Positions 45,843 to 56,718 of a DNA stretch of 64,000 nucleotides are shown here, one piece after another (position 1 is the stretch's first letter; each line of letters starts with the position of its first letter). Source of the DNA: Hoeflea sp. IMCC20628. Lineage in GTDB: Bacteria > Pseudomonadota > Alphaproteobacteria > Rhizobiales > Rhizobiaceae. A program made the position numbers and the translations under genes. The stretch lies in the NCBI RefSeq assembly GCF_001011155.1, contig NZ_CP011479.1, positions 3,118,501-3,182,500 on the forward strand, given 5' to 3'. The notes beneath the pieces are model-generated. The model saw only the letters and a list, made by a program, of their open reading frames with translations. It was not told the DNA's origin and ran no database searches.

Positions 45843-46691
45843 TCAGGCAAGCCATTCCATCCAGTAAGCCGGGGCAACTCCTGCTGTGTCCAGGAAGGAA
45901 TTCAGCCGCGCCTCGTCGGTACTGCGGCCGTCGATATATTGGCGCGCGTGGATCCCGCGGGCAATGAATATAGCGTCGATGCCATTGTCCAGTGCGCCCC
46001 GAATATCGGTGGTGACACCATCGCCTATGGCCAGGGTGCGCCCCAGATCGACGTCGCCGCGCAAGGCGCGCGCCCGCGCCATGGCTTCAATATAAATAGG
46101 CGCATGTGGTTTGCCGGCGATCCGGGTTTGGCCGCCGAGCTTTACATAAAGATCAGCCAGGGCTCCGGCGCAAGGAACCAGACGGTCGCCGCGCTCGACT
46201 TCACGATCAGGATTGGCGCAGATAAACGGCAGGCCACGGGCCTGAAACCCTGCCAGCAAGGCCCGGTAATCGTCGGCAGTCTCTTCCTCGTCATTGAGAA
46301 GTCCGGTGCACAGCACGGCGTCGGCGGCACCAGCCTCAACCAGATCGATATCCAGTCCATCGACCAATGGCATATCCCGCTCAGGTCCGAGAAAATAGAT
46401 GGCGCGCGGCGCATCCTGAACCAGTCGACGGGTCACGTCGCCTGACGTCACAATGTCATCCCAGCAGTCCGGATCGACACCGATGGTATCAAACTGACGG
46501 ATCACATCGTTCGCAGGCCGTGGTGAATTGGTGATCAGAATGACCGTCTGGCCGCGGGCGCGGGCGGACTTCAAGGCCTCCACTGACAAAAGAAACGGAT
46601 TGACGCCATTATGGATGACACCCCATACATCGCACAACAGAACGTCGGCGCGATCGGTCAACTGATCAAGGTCGGTAATTCTGCGTGGCAT
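45843..46691 (-). CDS. HAD-superfamily hydrolase, TIGR01459-type
   Basis: A 282-residue class IIA HAD phosphatase. Motif I is LLCDVWGVIHNG, where the second catalytic Asp of DxD is replaced by Trp-Gly as in this subfamily's DVWGV. Motif II is LITNSPRPA and the C-terminal GDGVTTDI binds magnesium. AAAAGGA supports the ATG at 46691; the upstream extension was rejected. The physiological substrate is unknown. The association with ribF is common in Rhizobiales. Confidence 0.82.
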   Translation of the reverse strand: MPRRITDLDQLTDRADVLLCDVWGVIHNGVNPFLLSVEALKSARARGQTVILITNSPRPANDVIRQFDTIGVDPDCWDDIVTSGDVTRRLVQDAPRAIYFLGPERDMPLVDGLDIDLVEAGAADAVLCTGLLNDEEETADDYRALLAGFQARGLPFICANPDREVERGDRLVPCAGALADLYVKLGGQTRIAGKPHAPIYIEAMARARALRGDVDLGRTLAIGDGVTTDIRGALDNGIDAIFIARGIHARQYIDGRSTDEARLNSFLDTAGVAPAYWMEWLA

Positions 46692-46808
46692 TGCGGCTGG
46701 TTCCTTTTCAGCCCACCGATGTCGCCCAGCTTGCCTCCGAATACAAGTCCCCGCCGGAAAATTGCGCCCTGGGCGCAAAAACATCAAGCTGCAATGCTCT
46801 CCAATATC

Positions 46809-46837
46809 TTGACTCTTGGTCTCTGCGCTCTTATCTC
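46809..46837 (+). promoter_or_regulatory. Putative groESL promoter
   Basis: TTGACT (46809-46814) and TATCTC (46832-46837) are 17 bp apart, directly upstream of the CIRCE element, placing the start close to the element. A heat-shock sigma (RpoH) contribution cannot be judged by eye. Confidence 0.4.
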
Positions 46838-46844
46838 GGCTTCG

Positions 46845-46871
46845 CTAGCACTCGACAGAGGTGAGTGCCAG
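46845..46871. promoter_or_regulatory. CIRCE element (HrcA operator)
   Basis: CTAGCACTC-N9-GAGTGCCAG, close to the consensus TTAGCACTC-N9-GAGTGCTAA; the outer bases deviate. It lies 66 bp before groES, so HrcA should repress groESL until heat stress. hrcA itself is not in the window. Confidence 0.85.
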
Positions 46872-46937
46872 CTTCATCTCCGTGAGGCCCAAATGAGGCC
46901 TCAGTTGCTTCTGTCATTCGATCAAGGAATATAGACA

Positions 46938-47234
46938 ATGGCAAAAACCACGTTCCGTCCCCTCCACGACCGCGTTGTCGTTCGTCGTGTTGAGTCCGAA
47001 GAAAAAACAAAGGGTGGCATCATCATTCCTGATACCGCCAAGGAAAAGCCGCAGGAAGGCGAAATCATCGCCATCGGTTCCGGCATCCGCGACGAAGCCG
47101 GCAAACTTGTGCCGCTCGACGTCAAGTCCGGCGACCGCGTGCTGTTCGGCAAATGGTCCGGCACTGAAATCAAGCTTGATGGCGAAGACCTTCTGATCAT
47201 GAAGGAAAGCGACATCATGGGCGTCCTCGGCTAA
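46938..47234 (+). CDS. groES: Co-chaperonin GroES
   Basis: A 98-residue GroES of standard length. [17 protein letters not shown] opens the barrel, [16 protein letters not shown] is the mobile loop that contacts GroEL, and the C-terminal [15 protein letters not shown] is typical. CAAGGAATATAG precedes the ATG. First gene of the CIRCE-controlled chaperonin operon, 70 bp ahead of groEL. Confidence 0.98.
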   Translation: MAKTTFRPLHDRVVVRRVESEEKTKGGIIIPDTAKEKPQEGEIIAIGSGIRDEAGKLVPLDVKSGDRVLFGKWSGTEIKLDGEDLLIMKESDIMGVLG

Positions 47235-47304
47235 GCCGAAATTCCGCCTGAACAAATCCAATCTGCCTCAACACGATGGGCCTCAGGCCCGGGAGTTAAG
47301 TTAA

Positions 47305-48949
<1,645 letters not shown>

Positions 48950-48951
<2 letters not shown>

Positions 48952-49029
48952 TAAGGCTTCTGCCTTATTGCACCGACCACAACGCTTCGCCATGAACCAC
49001 AAAACTTCAGGCCGGCAAACGGCCTGAAG
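48950..49029 (+). terminator. Two hairpins behind groEL
   Basis: AATAAGGC-TTCT-GCCTTATT (48950-48969) starts at the groEL stop codon, and CTTCAGGCC-N7-GGCCTGAAG (49005-49029) follows. Neither has a U-tract, so they may protect the mRNA end or pause transcription ahead of the true terminator. Confidence 0.45.
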
Positions 49030-49082
49030 CAGTGGTATGAGCGGTATCATGCAATGCGGCTTTGGCCGTAGTGCAAACAATC

Positions 49083-49108
49083 AAGGCGGTCATTTGACCG
49101 CCTTTTTT
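49083..49108 (+). terminator. Rho-independent terminator of groESL
   Basis: AAGGCGGTCA-TT-TGACCGCCTT followed by TTTT: a perfect 10-bp stem with U-tract, 132 bp after the groEL stop. Confidence 0.85.
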
Positions 49109-49448
49109 GTTATTCCGGGACCTGATGAAATTGTCGCAGAACCGTTCCGACGTTTGATGTCTAAAGTAAATTTGCTAAACTTGGTTAATGAATTTGCCAT
49201 TAACCGAAAATAGAGGATAGGTTTGATTAAATGACTTATTGAACCTAATTGATAGCCAGCGAAAGCCTGTACCTGCATGACGTCCCAATGATGCGGCATG
49301 CTGATCACCGGATATTTCCCGACCTCCAGCCGTTGGTCAGATCAGTTAATGCTTTATTCATAGTCTACCCGAGTGGCGCTAGAAGCTCAGCTCGGGCGGA
49401 CATGAAATTGCAGGCACACGAATTCATCACGTATCGCCGAGGCCGACA
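49109..49448. other. AT-rich intergenic region before the PAS-like gene
   Basis: This gene-free stretch is more AT-rich than its surroundings. It holds one perfect inverted repeat (49183-49205) and no convincing ORF; short frames on both strands lack family features and ribosome sites. A small RNA cannot be excluded. Confidence 0.4.
49183..49205. promoter_or_regulatory. Inverted repeat GGTTAATG-N7-CATTAACC
   Basis: A perfect 8-bp dyad with a 7-base spacer in the AT-rich region upstream of the PAS-like gene. It contains TTAAC but the TTAA halves are 11 bp apart, so it is not a standard CtrA box. A regulator-binding site is the simplest reading. Confidence 0.4.
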
Positions 49449-49895
49449 TTGTTTAAGATTACAAAAGCGGACAGCATATCAAGGTTTGGCGCGCAGCCGC
49501 AGGGCTTCATCGCACCTGATCACGAACTCCTCTCACATTATTGCCAGATTGAGAGCTGGACCGCCGACCTTTCAACGGGCGTATTCCATCTCGGCCCGGC
49601 CGCCCGTCACCATCACGGCCTTTCCGAAGACGGTGATTTCGGGCTGTTCAATCTGATGCAGTGTTATGATTCCCAATACCGGCAGCATGTGCTGGAACTT
49701 TACGAGGTGGCAGCCATGAGCCCCTCCTCGTTCTGCTTCTCCACAACGATCGTTCACAGCGATGGAAGCCAGGTCCCGGTGATGTGCATCGGCGAATCCT
49801 CGAATTTCTCCGATGACGGCAGTGGCGCCATCAATGGCGTCTTCGTATTCCCTACATTCAGACTGAATGACAAGGCGCAGCCTTACAGCCAGTGA
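49449..49895 (+). CDS. Small PAS-like protein (TTG start)
   Basis: A 148-residue soluble protein. IESWTADLSTGVFHLGPAARHHHGL and FCFSTTIVHSDGSQVPVMCIGES resemble a single PAS fold, with alternating strands and a central helix (NLMQCYDSQYRQHVLELYEVA). No effector domain follows. The frame has no ATG; TTG at 49449, with GAGG eight bases upstream, is the only sensible start before an in-frame stop at 49380. It stands alone and could be a stand-alone sensor module. Confidence 0.55.
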   Translation: MFKITKADSISRFGAQPQGFIAPDHELLSHYCQIESWTADLSTGVFHLGPAARHHHGLSEDGDFGLFNLMQCYDSQYRQHVLELYEVAAMSPSSFCFSTTIVHSDGSQVPVMCIGESSNFSDDGSGAINGVFVFPTFRLNDKAQPYSQ

Positions 49896-50096
49896 CGACA
49901 GTCACCGGCGAACATCCCTCGGCCAGACGTCCTGACATTGTAACGGACCGCAGCCAAACACCCCTATAGCCACCTGACTGATCGACTGCCTCGTCAATCG
50001 CCACCAAAATGTGAACAATTCGTCCACCATTGTTCATCTATTTGCGCGACCCAAATACCGGTATGGCTGATGGCAGATTGAAATCAGGAAACAACC

Positions 50097-50525
50097 ATGT
50101 CAACGAATCTCACACTTCTCATCGCCCGCATCCTGCTCAGCTTCATGTTCATCATGTCCGGTTTTGGCAAGCTGGCTGATCCTGCCGCGACCGCCGGCAT
50201 GATTTCCGGTGCTGGCCTGCCGGCCGCATCTCTGCTTGCCTATCTTGCAGGTGCATTCGAGCTCATCGCCGGTCTTGCCGTTCTTGTTGGTTTTCAGACC
50301 AAGATCGTCGGCTGGGCACTGGCTGCATTCTGCATTTTCACCGGTGCCGTCTTTCACTCCGGCACAGTCGCCATTGACGGCTGGCCTGAAGCTGCTCTTG
50401 GCTGGATCAACACGCTGAACATGATCATGATGATGAAGAACTTCACTCTGGCAGGCGGTTACATCCTGCTCGCCACGACGGGCGCTGGCGCATGGTCGAT
50501 CGACGCGCGCCGCAAGGCGGCCTGA
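50097..50525 (+). CDS. DoxX-family membrane protein
   Basis: A 142-residue DoxX protein with four hydrophobic helices (ILLSFMFIMSGFGKLADP at the start; LLAYLAGAFELIAGLAVLVGF). The FMFIMSGFGKL motif is the family hallmark. Its exact role is unknown; relatives act in thiosulfate:quinone oxidation or as parts of membrane redox complexes. CAGGAAAC precedes the ATG, and a strong terminator follows. Confidence 0.85.
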   Translation: MSTNLTLLIARILLSFMFIMSGFGKLADPAATAGMISGAGLPAASLLAYLAGAFELIAGLAVLVGFQTKIVGWALAAFCIFTGAVFHSGTVAIDGWPEAALGWINTLNMIMMMKNFTLAGGYILLATTGAGAWSIDARRKAA

Positions 50526-50557
50526 GTTAAAACCACAAGCCTTTTGGCTCAATCCAT

Positions 50558-50588
50558 AGCCCGGCGTGTCACCACGCCGGGCTTTTTT
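50558..50588. terminator. Bidirectional terminator between doxX-like gene and membrane-protein gene
   Basis: AGCCCGGCGTG-TCAC-CACGCCGGGCT followed by T6: an 11-bp perfect stem between two converging genes. Confidence 0.85.
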
Positions 50589-50589
50589 G

Positions 50590-50907
50590 CTATTCGGTCT
50601 GCACATGGTCCGTGAACTGACCAGCCGGCATACGGTTGACCAGCTTGCGGATGCCCCAGAAGGCGACAATGCCAAAACCGACGATCACCAGCATCTCGAC
50701 CAGGCGGGATGCCATATAGCTTTCGCCGCCAAAGACCATCGCTAAAAGCCCGATCACCAAGCCACCGGTCACCAGCACTGACAACAATGCAGGTAACAGA
50801 TCCCCCCGAAGCACCGCCGCATTAGGATTGCTGGCGGCCAGCCGCGCCAGGATGGCAAGCAAGAGCATCGACGACAGAAAGATCACTGCACCAACAGAAA
50901 ATTGCAT
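50590..50907 (-). CDS. Small integral membrane protein
   Basis: A 105-residue protein with three predicted transmembrane helices (FSVGAVIFLSSMLLLAILARLAA; LLPALLSVLVTGGLVIGLLAMVF; LVEMLVIVGFGIVAFWGIRKLV). I recognise no family. A GTG at 50919 is an alternative start. It stands alone on the minus strand, facing the DoxX gene. Confidence 0.6.
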   Translation of the reverse strand: MQFSVGAVIFLSSMLLLAILARLAASNPNAAVLRGDLLPALLSVLVTGGLVIGLLAMVFGGESYMASRLVEMLVIVGFGIVAFWGIRKLVNRMPAGQFTDHVQTE

Positions 50908-51173
50908 GGGAATCACCAAAATCCAAAACCATCCCGAAGCCTGGGACGAGGCTGAACCGGTGGAGAAACGGCTTTGTGGTTGGCGGAGCCGTTCGCCCGG
51001 ATCAGTGCCAACTGGTCAAGGACGAAGGACGCGTGCAGGCCGGGTCTGTCCCGGGTTCCGTCATCTTGGCTCAGTTTACGGAAAACGCAAGATCCCGGCT
51101 GATCGCGCGAACACTATTTCCGTCTTGACCTAAATATAACCAGACGCAGATGGCGCACGGACCGGCAAACCGC

Positions 51174-51872
51174 TCAGGCGACGGCGCCGCGTACGGCTTT
51201 GAGGATCGCGGCCATGCGCGGATCCTGATCATGTTCGGGCTTGCGGGCGCGAACCAGGCAGGCCTCGGATCTCAGGATCACGCCGTCAGACAGAACCCGC
51301 AAGTGATTGGCGGTCAGTGTCGATCCGGTCGAGGTGATGTCAACGATGATGTCGGCAGCACCTGATGCCGGCGCACCTTCGGTGGCGCCCAGGCTTTCCA
51401 CGATGCGGTAGAGCTGGATGCCGTGACGGGTGGAGAAGAAACTCTGCGTCAGCCGCCAGTATTTGGTGGCAATTGCAAGCCTGCGGCCATGGCGGGCGCG
51501 GAAATCAGCCGCGACATCGCCAAGATCGGCCATGGTGTCGACATCCTTCCAGATGTCAGGCACTGCAACCACCACATCAGCATTGCCGAAGCCGAGGCGG
51601 GCGGCAATTTCCACGCGCTCATCGGCGCGAGCGAGGCTTTCGCGCACCAGATCTTCGCCGGTGACGCCAAAATCAACAGCGCCGGCGCCCAATTCCCGGG
51701 CGATCTCGGAAGCCGACAGGAATGCTACTTCGACGCCGTCCAACCCTTCGACCCGGCCACGATAGCTGCGATCATTGCCGATGGCCGAGATGGCGAGCCC
51801 GGCGCGGTCAAACACCGCGATGGCGTCGTCCTTCATCCGGCCCTTGGATGGCAGCGCGATGGTCAGGGTCAT
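51174..51872 (-). CDS. hisG: ATP phosphoribosyltransferase, short-form catalytic subunit
   Basis: A 232-residue HisG of the short type, which lacks the C-terminal regulatory domain and needs HisZ. It catalyses the first step of histidine synthesis. [15 protein letters not shown] opens the protein and [22 protein letters not shown] binds PRPP. It overlaps hisZ by four bases, so the two subunits are made together. Confidence 0.95.
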   Translation of the reverse strand: MTLTIALPSKGRMKDDAIAVFDRAGLAISAIGNDRSYRGRVEGLDGVEVAFLSASEIARELGAGAVDFGVTGEDLVRESLARADERVEIAARLGFGNADVVVAVPDIWKDVDTMADLGDVAADFRARHGRRLAIATKYWRLTQSFFSTRHGIQLYRIVESLGATEGAPASGAADIIVDITSTGSTLTANHLRVLSDGVILRSEACLVRARKPEHDQDPRMAAILKAVRGAVA

Positions 51873-52990
51873 GGCTGCGCCCTCACGGTTTCAATGCGAT
51901 CAAGCCAGAGCGAGAAACCCACGGCGGGAATTGGTTGTTGCGCGCCGAGCAGCGTCATCAAACGGTCGTAACGGCCACCGCCGGCCAGCGCCGCGTCGCC
52001 CTCGCCTGCAGAGATCTCGAAGACCAGACCGGTGTAATAATCCAGCGGTCGGCCAAAGGCTGCGCGCCAGCGCATGGCTGACAGATCCTCGCCGCGATCC
52101 GAGAGCGCTGCGAGACGGGCCTCGAATTGTTTGCGGGCCGCGCGGATATCGAGCCCGGCATGATCGGCGAAGTCAGCCAGCGCCTGACCGGCACAATCAA
52201 GCGGCACATCCAGTGCGAGGAAGGTCTTCAGCGCGTCCAGCGATGCCGACGGCAGCCGGGTGGCGTCGAGCGATTGCTTGTCCATCAGCCGGGCGGTGAT
52301 TTCGGCGGGCGTGCGGCTGGCATTGGTGGAGTAGCCGGTGGCCTGCATGACGCTTTCGATGTGAGCTTCAAGCCCGCCAGCGTCGCCCTTGGCAAGAAAG
52401 TCCGCAACCGAAGGATCGGGCGTTGCAGAGGCGTCCGGACTGGCCAGCCGCGCAATCATGGTGGTGAGGGCGGCTTCATTGCCGAAGGCGTGGATCAGTC
52501 GTTTTTGCCAACCGGCGGGAAGTCCGAGACCGGCGACGACCGCTTCAAACACCGACTGGTCGCCAAGGACAATCGACAGGCTTGCAGCGGGCGCAAATTC
52601 TGCGATCAGAGCGCGGGCTTCGGACAGGGCGCGGGCATCGGCGCTGGCTTCGTCAGTCTCGCCGAGATCCTCGACGCCGGCCTGATAGAACTCGTTGCCG
52701 CCCTCGCGGCGCTGGCGGAACACCTCACCGAGATAGGAATAGCGGCGCGGGGTGGCGACATTTTCGGCAATATGGGCGCGGCACACCGGAATGGTGAATT
52801 CGGGCCTGAGGCAGAGGCTCTCGCCGGTCTCGGATTCGGTCAGAAAAATGCGGCGGCGCAGATCCTCTCCGGCCATGTCGAGAAACGGCTCAGCCGGCTG
52901 GATCACCGGGATGTCGACGCGTGGCGCCTGCAGCGCCTCAAGCGCGCGGGCAAGGTCAGCGGCGAAAACGGGAGCTCCGGCCTGAGGCAT
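51869..52990 (-). CDS. hisZ: ATP phosphoribosyltransferase regulatory subunit
   Basis: A 373-residue HisZ, a class II synthetase paralogue that has lost tRNA charging and serves as the allosteric partner of short HisG. The synthetase-like core shows in [14 protein letters not shown] (motif 2 region) and [16 protein letters not shown]. It lies five bases after hisS, its evolutionary relative. Confidence 0.93.
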   Translation of the reverse strand: MPQAGAPVFAADLARALEALQAPRVDIPVIQPAEPFLDMAGEDLRRRIFLTESETGESLCLRPEFTIPVCRAHIAENVATPRRYSYLGEVFRQRREGGNEFYQAGVEDLGETDEASADARALSEARALIAEFAPAASLSIVLGDQSVFEAVVAGLGLPAGWQKRLIHAFGNEAALTTMIARLASPDASATPDPSVADFLAKGDAGGLEAHIESVMQATGYSTNASRTPAEITARLMDKQSLDATRLPSASLDALKTFLALDVPLDCAGQALADFADHAGLDIRAARKQFEARLAALSDRGEDLSAMRWRAAFGRPLDYYTGLVFEISAGEGDAALAGGGRYDRLMTLLGAQQPIPAVGFSLWLDRIETVRAQP

Positions 52991-52995
52991 GTGGT

Positions 52996-54690
52996 TCAGC
53001 CCTGCCCTTTGGCTGCATAGGCAGCCTGCGCTTCAAGAATACTTTTCACTGTCGACACCAGTTCAGCCTCAGCGACCAGATGTTCGCCGGCCTTGGCTTC
53101 GCGCCATTCGGCATTGTCGGTGATGGTCTCGGCGATGCGCTTGCCCTCGATCAGGTCCTTGACGATGATCTGACCCAATTCCTTCTCGTTGCCGCCCTGA
53201 ATGATGGCAATCGGTGCGCCGCGCCGGTCGGCATAACGCAGCTGTTTCGGGAAATCCTTGGGATTGCCCTGAAACAGTTCGACCGGAATGGTCGGTCCAA
53301 GCGGCTGGCCGTCATCATCGAGCGGGTTGAGGGCGGTGCGCAGTTCCTGCGCCATTTTCGCGTAATCGCCGATGCGGTCGCGGTCCATGATGGTGATCAG
53401 GATCGGGCCGCTGGCTGCGTCGCCGGATAGCTTGCCGAGGTTTTTCAGTGCCGTCATCAACCGCGAGACGCCGATGGAGAAACCTGTTGCCGGTACCGGC
53501 TGGCCCATGAAGCGCGACACCAGCCCATCGTAACGGCCCCCGCCGCCGACGGAACCGAACTGGACCTTCTGGCCCTTCTCGTTGGTGACATCGAACAGAA
53601 GCTCGGCTTCGTATACCGGCCCGGTGTAATATTCGAGGCCTCGGACGACAGAGGGGTCGATCTTGATGCGGTCTTCAGAATAACCTGCACCTGTTATCAT
53701 ATTATAGATCGACAACAATTCACCGATTCCGGCGGTCCCTGCCGAAGCATCGCCGATTGGGTCTGCCAGCGCTAAAACAATTGGAAGCGTCCAAAAAGCC
53801 TCTGAGCTTTTTGCATCAGCTTCATCGAAAATGGGCTTCCCATCGACTTTGAAACTACTGAGATACTCTGCCCAAGTCTGGGAAAACGAGACGATCTCCT
53901 CCCCAAACCCAACTCGCATGTTTTCTTCTAATCCACTGAGCAAAACCGGCGTTTCAAACAATCGTGCAAGTTTGTTTGCAGAATCCGATGAGAGGCCAGC
54001 ACCGGCAGTGAAGTCGCCACTGTCATCTTTCCGTCCGGTGGTCAAAAGCTCGATAACCCCTGAACGCCCGAATTTATCAAATTTATCAAGACTTCTAAGG
54101 ACAGTAAGCTTTTGAGCCTCGGTTACGCCCCGCGCTTCCATCACGCCATCGAGCACTTTGCGGTTATTGACGCGGATCACATAGTCGCCGCGCGGGATGC
54201 CGAGCGCTTCCATGGTGTCGGCCATCATCATGCACATTTCGGCATCGGCCTGGACGCCGGGCGCGCCGACGATGTCGGCGTCGAACTGCATGAACTGGCG
54301 GAAGCGGCCGGGGCCGGGCTTTTCGTTGCGGAACACCCAGCCTGAGCGATAGCTGCGGTAGGGCAGTTGAATGTCGTTGAAATTTTCGGCCACATGACGC
54401 GCCAGCGGCGCTGTCAGATCATAGCGCAGGCTCAGCCACTGATCGTCGTCATCCTGAAACGAGAACACGCCCTCATTGGGACGGTCCTGATCCGGCAGGA
54501 ATTTACCCAGCGCATCGGTGTATTCGACAAAAGGCGTTTCCACCGGCTCGAAACCGAAGCGTTCATAGACGGTTCTGATCTTGGCCATCATCTGATCGGT
54601 GGCGCGGATATCAGAGGCCGAGCGATCAGGAAAACCGCGCACCAGACGGGCTTTGAGTTTCTGGGGCTTCTTTTGCTTCTTGTCGGACAT
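52996..54690 (-). CDS. hisS: Histidyl-tRNA synthetase, with AT-rich central segment
   Basis: A 564-residue class II synthetase. [16 protein letters not shown] is in the first part, [18 protein letters not shown] is motif 2, [17 protein letters not shown] is the histidine-binding region, and the anticodon domain is C-terminal. The start ATG 54690 was chosen over 54777; the N-terminal [15 protein letters not shown] is basic. Residues about 190-335 are encoded by DNA of only 45-50 % GC, against 68-72 % on both sides, yet the frame stays open. First gene of hisS-hisZ-hisG. Confidence 0.95.
   Translation of the reverse strand: MSDKKQKKPQKLKARLVRGFPDRSASDIRATDQMMAKIRTVYERFGFEPVETPFVEYTDALGKFLPDQDRPNEGVFSFQDDDDQWLSLRYDLTAPLARHVAENFNDIQLPYRSYRSGWVFRNEKPGPGRFRQFMQFDADIVGAPGVQADAEMCMMMADTMEALGIPRGDYVIRVNNRKVLDGVMEARGVTEAQKLTVLRSLDKFDKFGRSGVIELLTTGRKDDSGDFTAGAGLSSDSANKLARLFETPVLLSGLEENMRVGFGEEIVSFSQTWAEYLSSFKVDGKPIFDEADAKSSEAFWTLPIVLALADPIGDASAGTAGIGELLSIYNMITGAGYSEDRIKIDPSVVRGLEYYTGPVYEAELLFDVTNEKGQKVQFGSVGGGGRYDGLVSRFMGQPVPATGFSIGVSRLMTALKNLGKLSGDAASGPILITIMDRDRIGDYAKMAQELRTALNPLDDDGQPLGPTIPVELFQGNPKDFPKQLRYADRRGAPIAIIQGGNEKELGQIIVKDLIEGKRIAETITDNAEWREAKAGEHLVAEAELVSTVKSILEAQAAYAAKGQG
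53690..54115. other. AT-rich mosaic segment inside hisS
   Basis: Counting 60-base lines gives GC of about 53, 48, 45, 48, 48, 57 and 38 % from 53701 to 54120, compared with 68-72 % in hisS lines on either side. The reading frame is intact. Change at third codon positions is the simplest description; recombination with a lower-GC relative is one explanation. Confidence 0.6.
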
Positions 54691-54815
54691 GAAAACGGCC
54701 TGGGAAAGGAGAAACGCTATGCTCGCGCTTCTCCTAACCGACACGCCGTTTTGCTGCAAGGCTTGGGCAACGATCAAACCTGACCATCACCCGGGATCAG
54801 AGGTATTTGCCCGGC

Positions 54816-55289
54816 TCAGTAATAGGGCGATCGGCATTCGCGACGGCCGCCTTGATAGGGCTGGAACGAATTGTCCCGCTCCCGGTAGGACCGGTATTTG
54901 TTGTAACACCAACCAACATGCTGCGGGTTGGAATAGCCCGGCCGCACATAGCCATTGTTACCGTTGTTGTTGAGCGCGCCGCCGATTATTGCGCCAAGTG
55001 CAAAAGCAGCAGGCGGGAACCAGTAGCCGTTGTGTTGACGGTAACCCCGGCGCTGGTGACGGTAGCCGCGGTGACCGTTGTAATAACCGCGATTGTTCTG
55101 GCGGTAGAAGCCACGGTTGCGGTTGTTGCGGTACATTTTACCATGTTTGCCGCTTTCCACCGGAACCACCAAACTGGATGGGGCTTCTATCTGAGCGGCC
55201 GGCTTTTGCAGCGGCACTGCGGATGCAGGCATAATCATGGTCAGGCAGAAAGATACAGAGATAAGGGCTCTAACGGTAGTTTTCAGCAT
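54816..55289 (-). CDS. BA14K-family secreted protein
   Basis: A 157-residue protein with a signal peptide ([24 protein letters not shown]). The mature N-terminal part is an Asn/Arg/Tyr/Gly-rich low-complexity stretch ([20 protein letters not shown]). A short hydrophobic [12 protein letters not shown] follows, and the C-terminal [22 protein letters not shown] matches the BA14K domain (Brucella lectin-like immunoreactive protein). GAGGAGTG precedes the ATG. Probably periplasmic or surface exposed. Confidence 0.8.
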   Translation of the reverse strand: MLKTTVRALISVSFCLTMIMPASAVPLQKPAAQIEAPSSLVVPVESGKHGKMYRNNRNRGFYRQNNRGYYNGHRGYRHQRRGYRQHNGYWFPPAAFALGAIIGGALNNNGNNGYVRPGYSNPQHVGWCYNKYRSYRERDNSFQPYQGGRRECRSPYY

Positions 55290-55492
55290 GTCTCACTCCT
55301 CGAGTTTGATGGCGGAATTCCCTTCAGGACATAAACGCTCTGCTCGGTTGATGGTTCCAACCATACCACTCCCGTTGTACGTGTAAAGTCAGCAAACACC
55401 CTCTGCTACAGTCGACAAGCGATGCAAAACGGCGGATAGATCTGGCGGTTCAAACCTCGCATTTCCATTCTGCCCACGAAAGCTGGCCGCCC

Positions 55493-56362
55493 TTGCGACT
55501 TATCCTTTTGACAACCCTGACATTGATAGCTTTTGCGGCCAATTCCGTGCTCGGACGGATGGCTATAGGAGCGGGCGAAGCGCCGTTGATCGATCCGGCG
55601 AGCTATTCCGCCGTCAGACTGGCGAGCGGCGCGGTGATGCTGGCGGTGCTGGTTGCACTGACCGGCTCGGGGCAGAACCGGTCGATGCGCCTCCGTTCAG
55701 GCTCGTGGATCTCTGCATTCGCGCTGTTTGTCTACGCGGTGGCGTTTTCCTATGCCTATGTTGCACTCGATACCGGCATTGGCGCGTTGATCCTGTTTGC
55801 TTGTGTGCAAGCCACCATGATCGGCTGGAGTCACAAGGAGGGCGACCGGCCGTCCAAGCTTGAATGGCTGGGACTGATAACCGCCTTCGGCGCCTTTGTC
55901 TGGCTGGTCTCGCCGGGCCTGTCGGCACCTGACCCACTGGCCGCAAGCGCCATGGCTCTGTCGGGCGTGGCCTGGGGTGTCTATTCGCTGCGTGGCAGAG
56001 GCCTGCCTGACCCGCTCAAGGCAACGGCGGACAACTTCGTTCGCTCGGTGGCGTTTTTATTGCCACTCGGCCTGATCGTTCAGATTGCACAACTGCCAGT
56101 ACACGTCAGCTCCCGGGGCCTGTTGCTGGCCACGCTGTCCGGCGCGATCACCTCGGGGCTTGGCTACGCGCTGTGGTACCAGGTGCTCAGGCAAATCGGT
56201 GCAACCCAGGGCGCAATTCTGCAACTGATCGTGCCGGTGATGGCCGCGGTCGGCGGAACACTGTTTCTGGCCGAGGGCTGGACCTTGCGGCTGGTCGTTT
56301 CATCGCTGCTCATTCTCGGCGGTGTCGGGCTTGCCATTGTCGCCAAACAGAGGCGGGTTTGA
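55493..56362 (+). CDS. EamA/DMT-family transporter
   Basis: A 289-residue membrane protein with ten hydrophobic segments in two EamA repeats (LRLILLTTLTLIAFAANSVLG; GYALWYQVLRQIGATQGAILQLIVPVMAAVGG). Such exporters handle amino acids or metabolites; substrate is unknown. The only early start is TTG at 55493. It converges with the DUF1801 gene three bases away. Confidence 0.85.
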   Translation: MRLILLTTLTLIAFAANSVLGRMAIGAGEAPLIDPASYSAVRLASGAVMLAVLVALTGSGQNRSMRLRSGSWISAFALFVYAVAFSYAYVALDTGIGALILFACVQATMIGWSHKEGDRPSKLEWLGLITAFGAFVWLVSPGLSAPDPLAASAMALSGVAWGVYSLRGRGLPDPLKATADNFVRSVAFLLPLGLIVQIAQLPVHVSSRGLLLATLSGAITSGLGYALWYQVLRQIGATQGAILQLIVPVMAAVGGTLFLAEGWTLRLVVSSLLILGGVGLAIVAKQRRV

Positions 56363-56364
56363 CG

Positions 56365-56718
56365 CTAGCCTGTTTTGGCCCGCTTGCGCAGCTTGTAGGT
56401 CAGCGCCAGAGCGATGCAATGCGACAGTGCCTCCCGGTCAAGCTCGCTGTCTTTTTCCAGCACGATGGCGCGGTTGCCTTCGTAAGTCAGCGCCTCCGGA
56501 TAGAGCGCCCGGAATTCCTCGACCAGATTTGTGTGGCAGATGAACATCAACGCTGCATTGCCATCCTCGCGAGGTTGAATTCTCACCGAACTGCCAATAT
56601 TGCGCTTTGCCGGGGTAAAGCTCTGCTCGCCCCATTTGAGGCTTTCTTCCAGCCGGCCGATTTCCGGCATATCAGCCGCGACCTGCTGTATCAGAGCCTT
56701 GATTTCGTCGGGCGTCAT
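56365..56718 (-). CDS. DUF1801 domain protein
   Basis: A 117-residue YdhG-like protein. LEESLKWGEQSFTP and DGNAALMFICHTNLVEEFRALYP mark the DUF1801 fold, related to frataxin-like iron chaperones. Its ATG overlaps the stop of tag (ATGA), which suggests a joint operon but not a known joint function. Confidence 0.8.
   Translation of the reverse strand: MTPDEIKALIQQVAADMPEIGRLEESLKWGEQSFTPAKRNIGSSVRIQPREDGNAALMFICHTNLVEEFRALYPEALTYEGNRAIVLEKDSELDREALSHCIALALTYKLRKRAKTG

Noticed and set aside
49090-49308. 72-residue minus-strand ORF in the AT-rich region after groEL
   Set aside because: It runs through the groEL terminator, has no ribosome site and no family resemblance.
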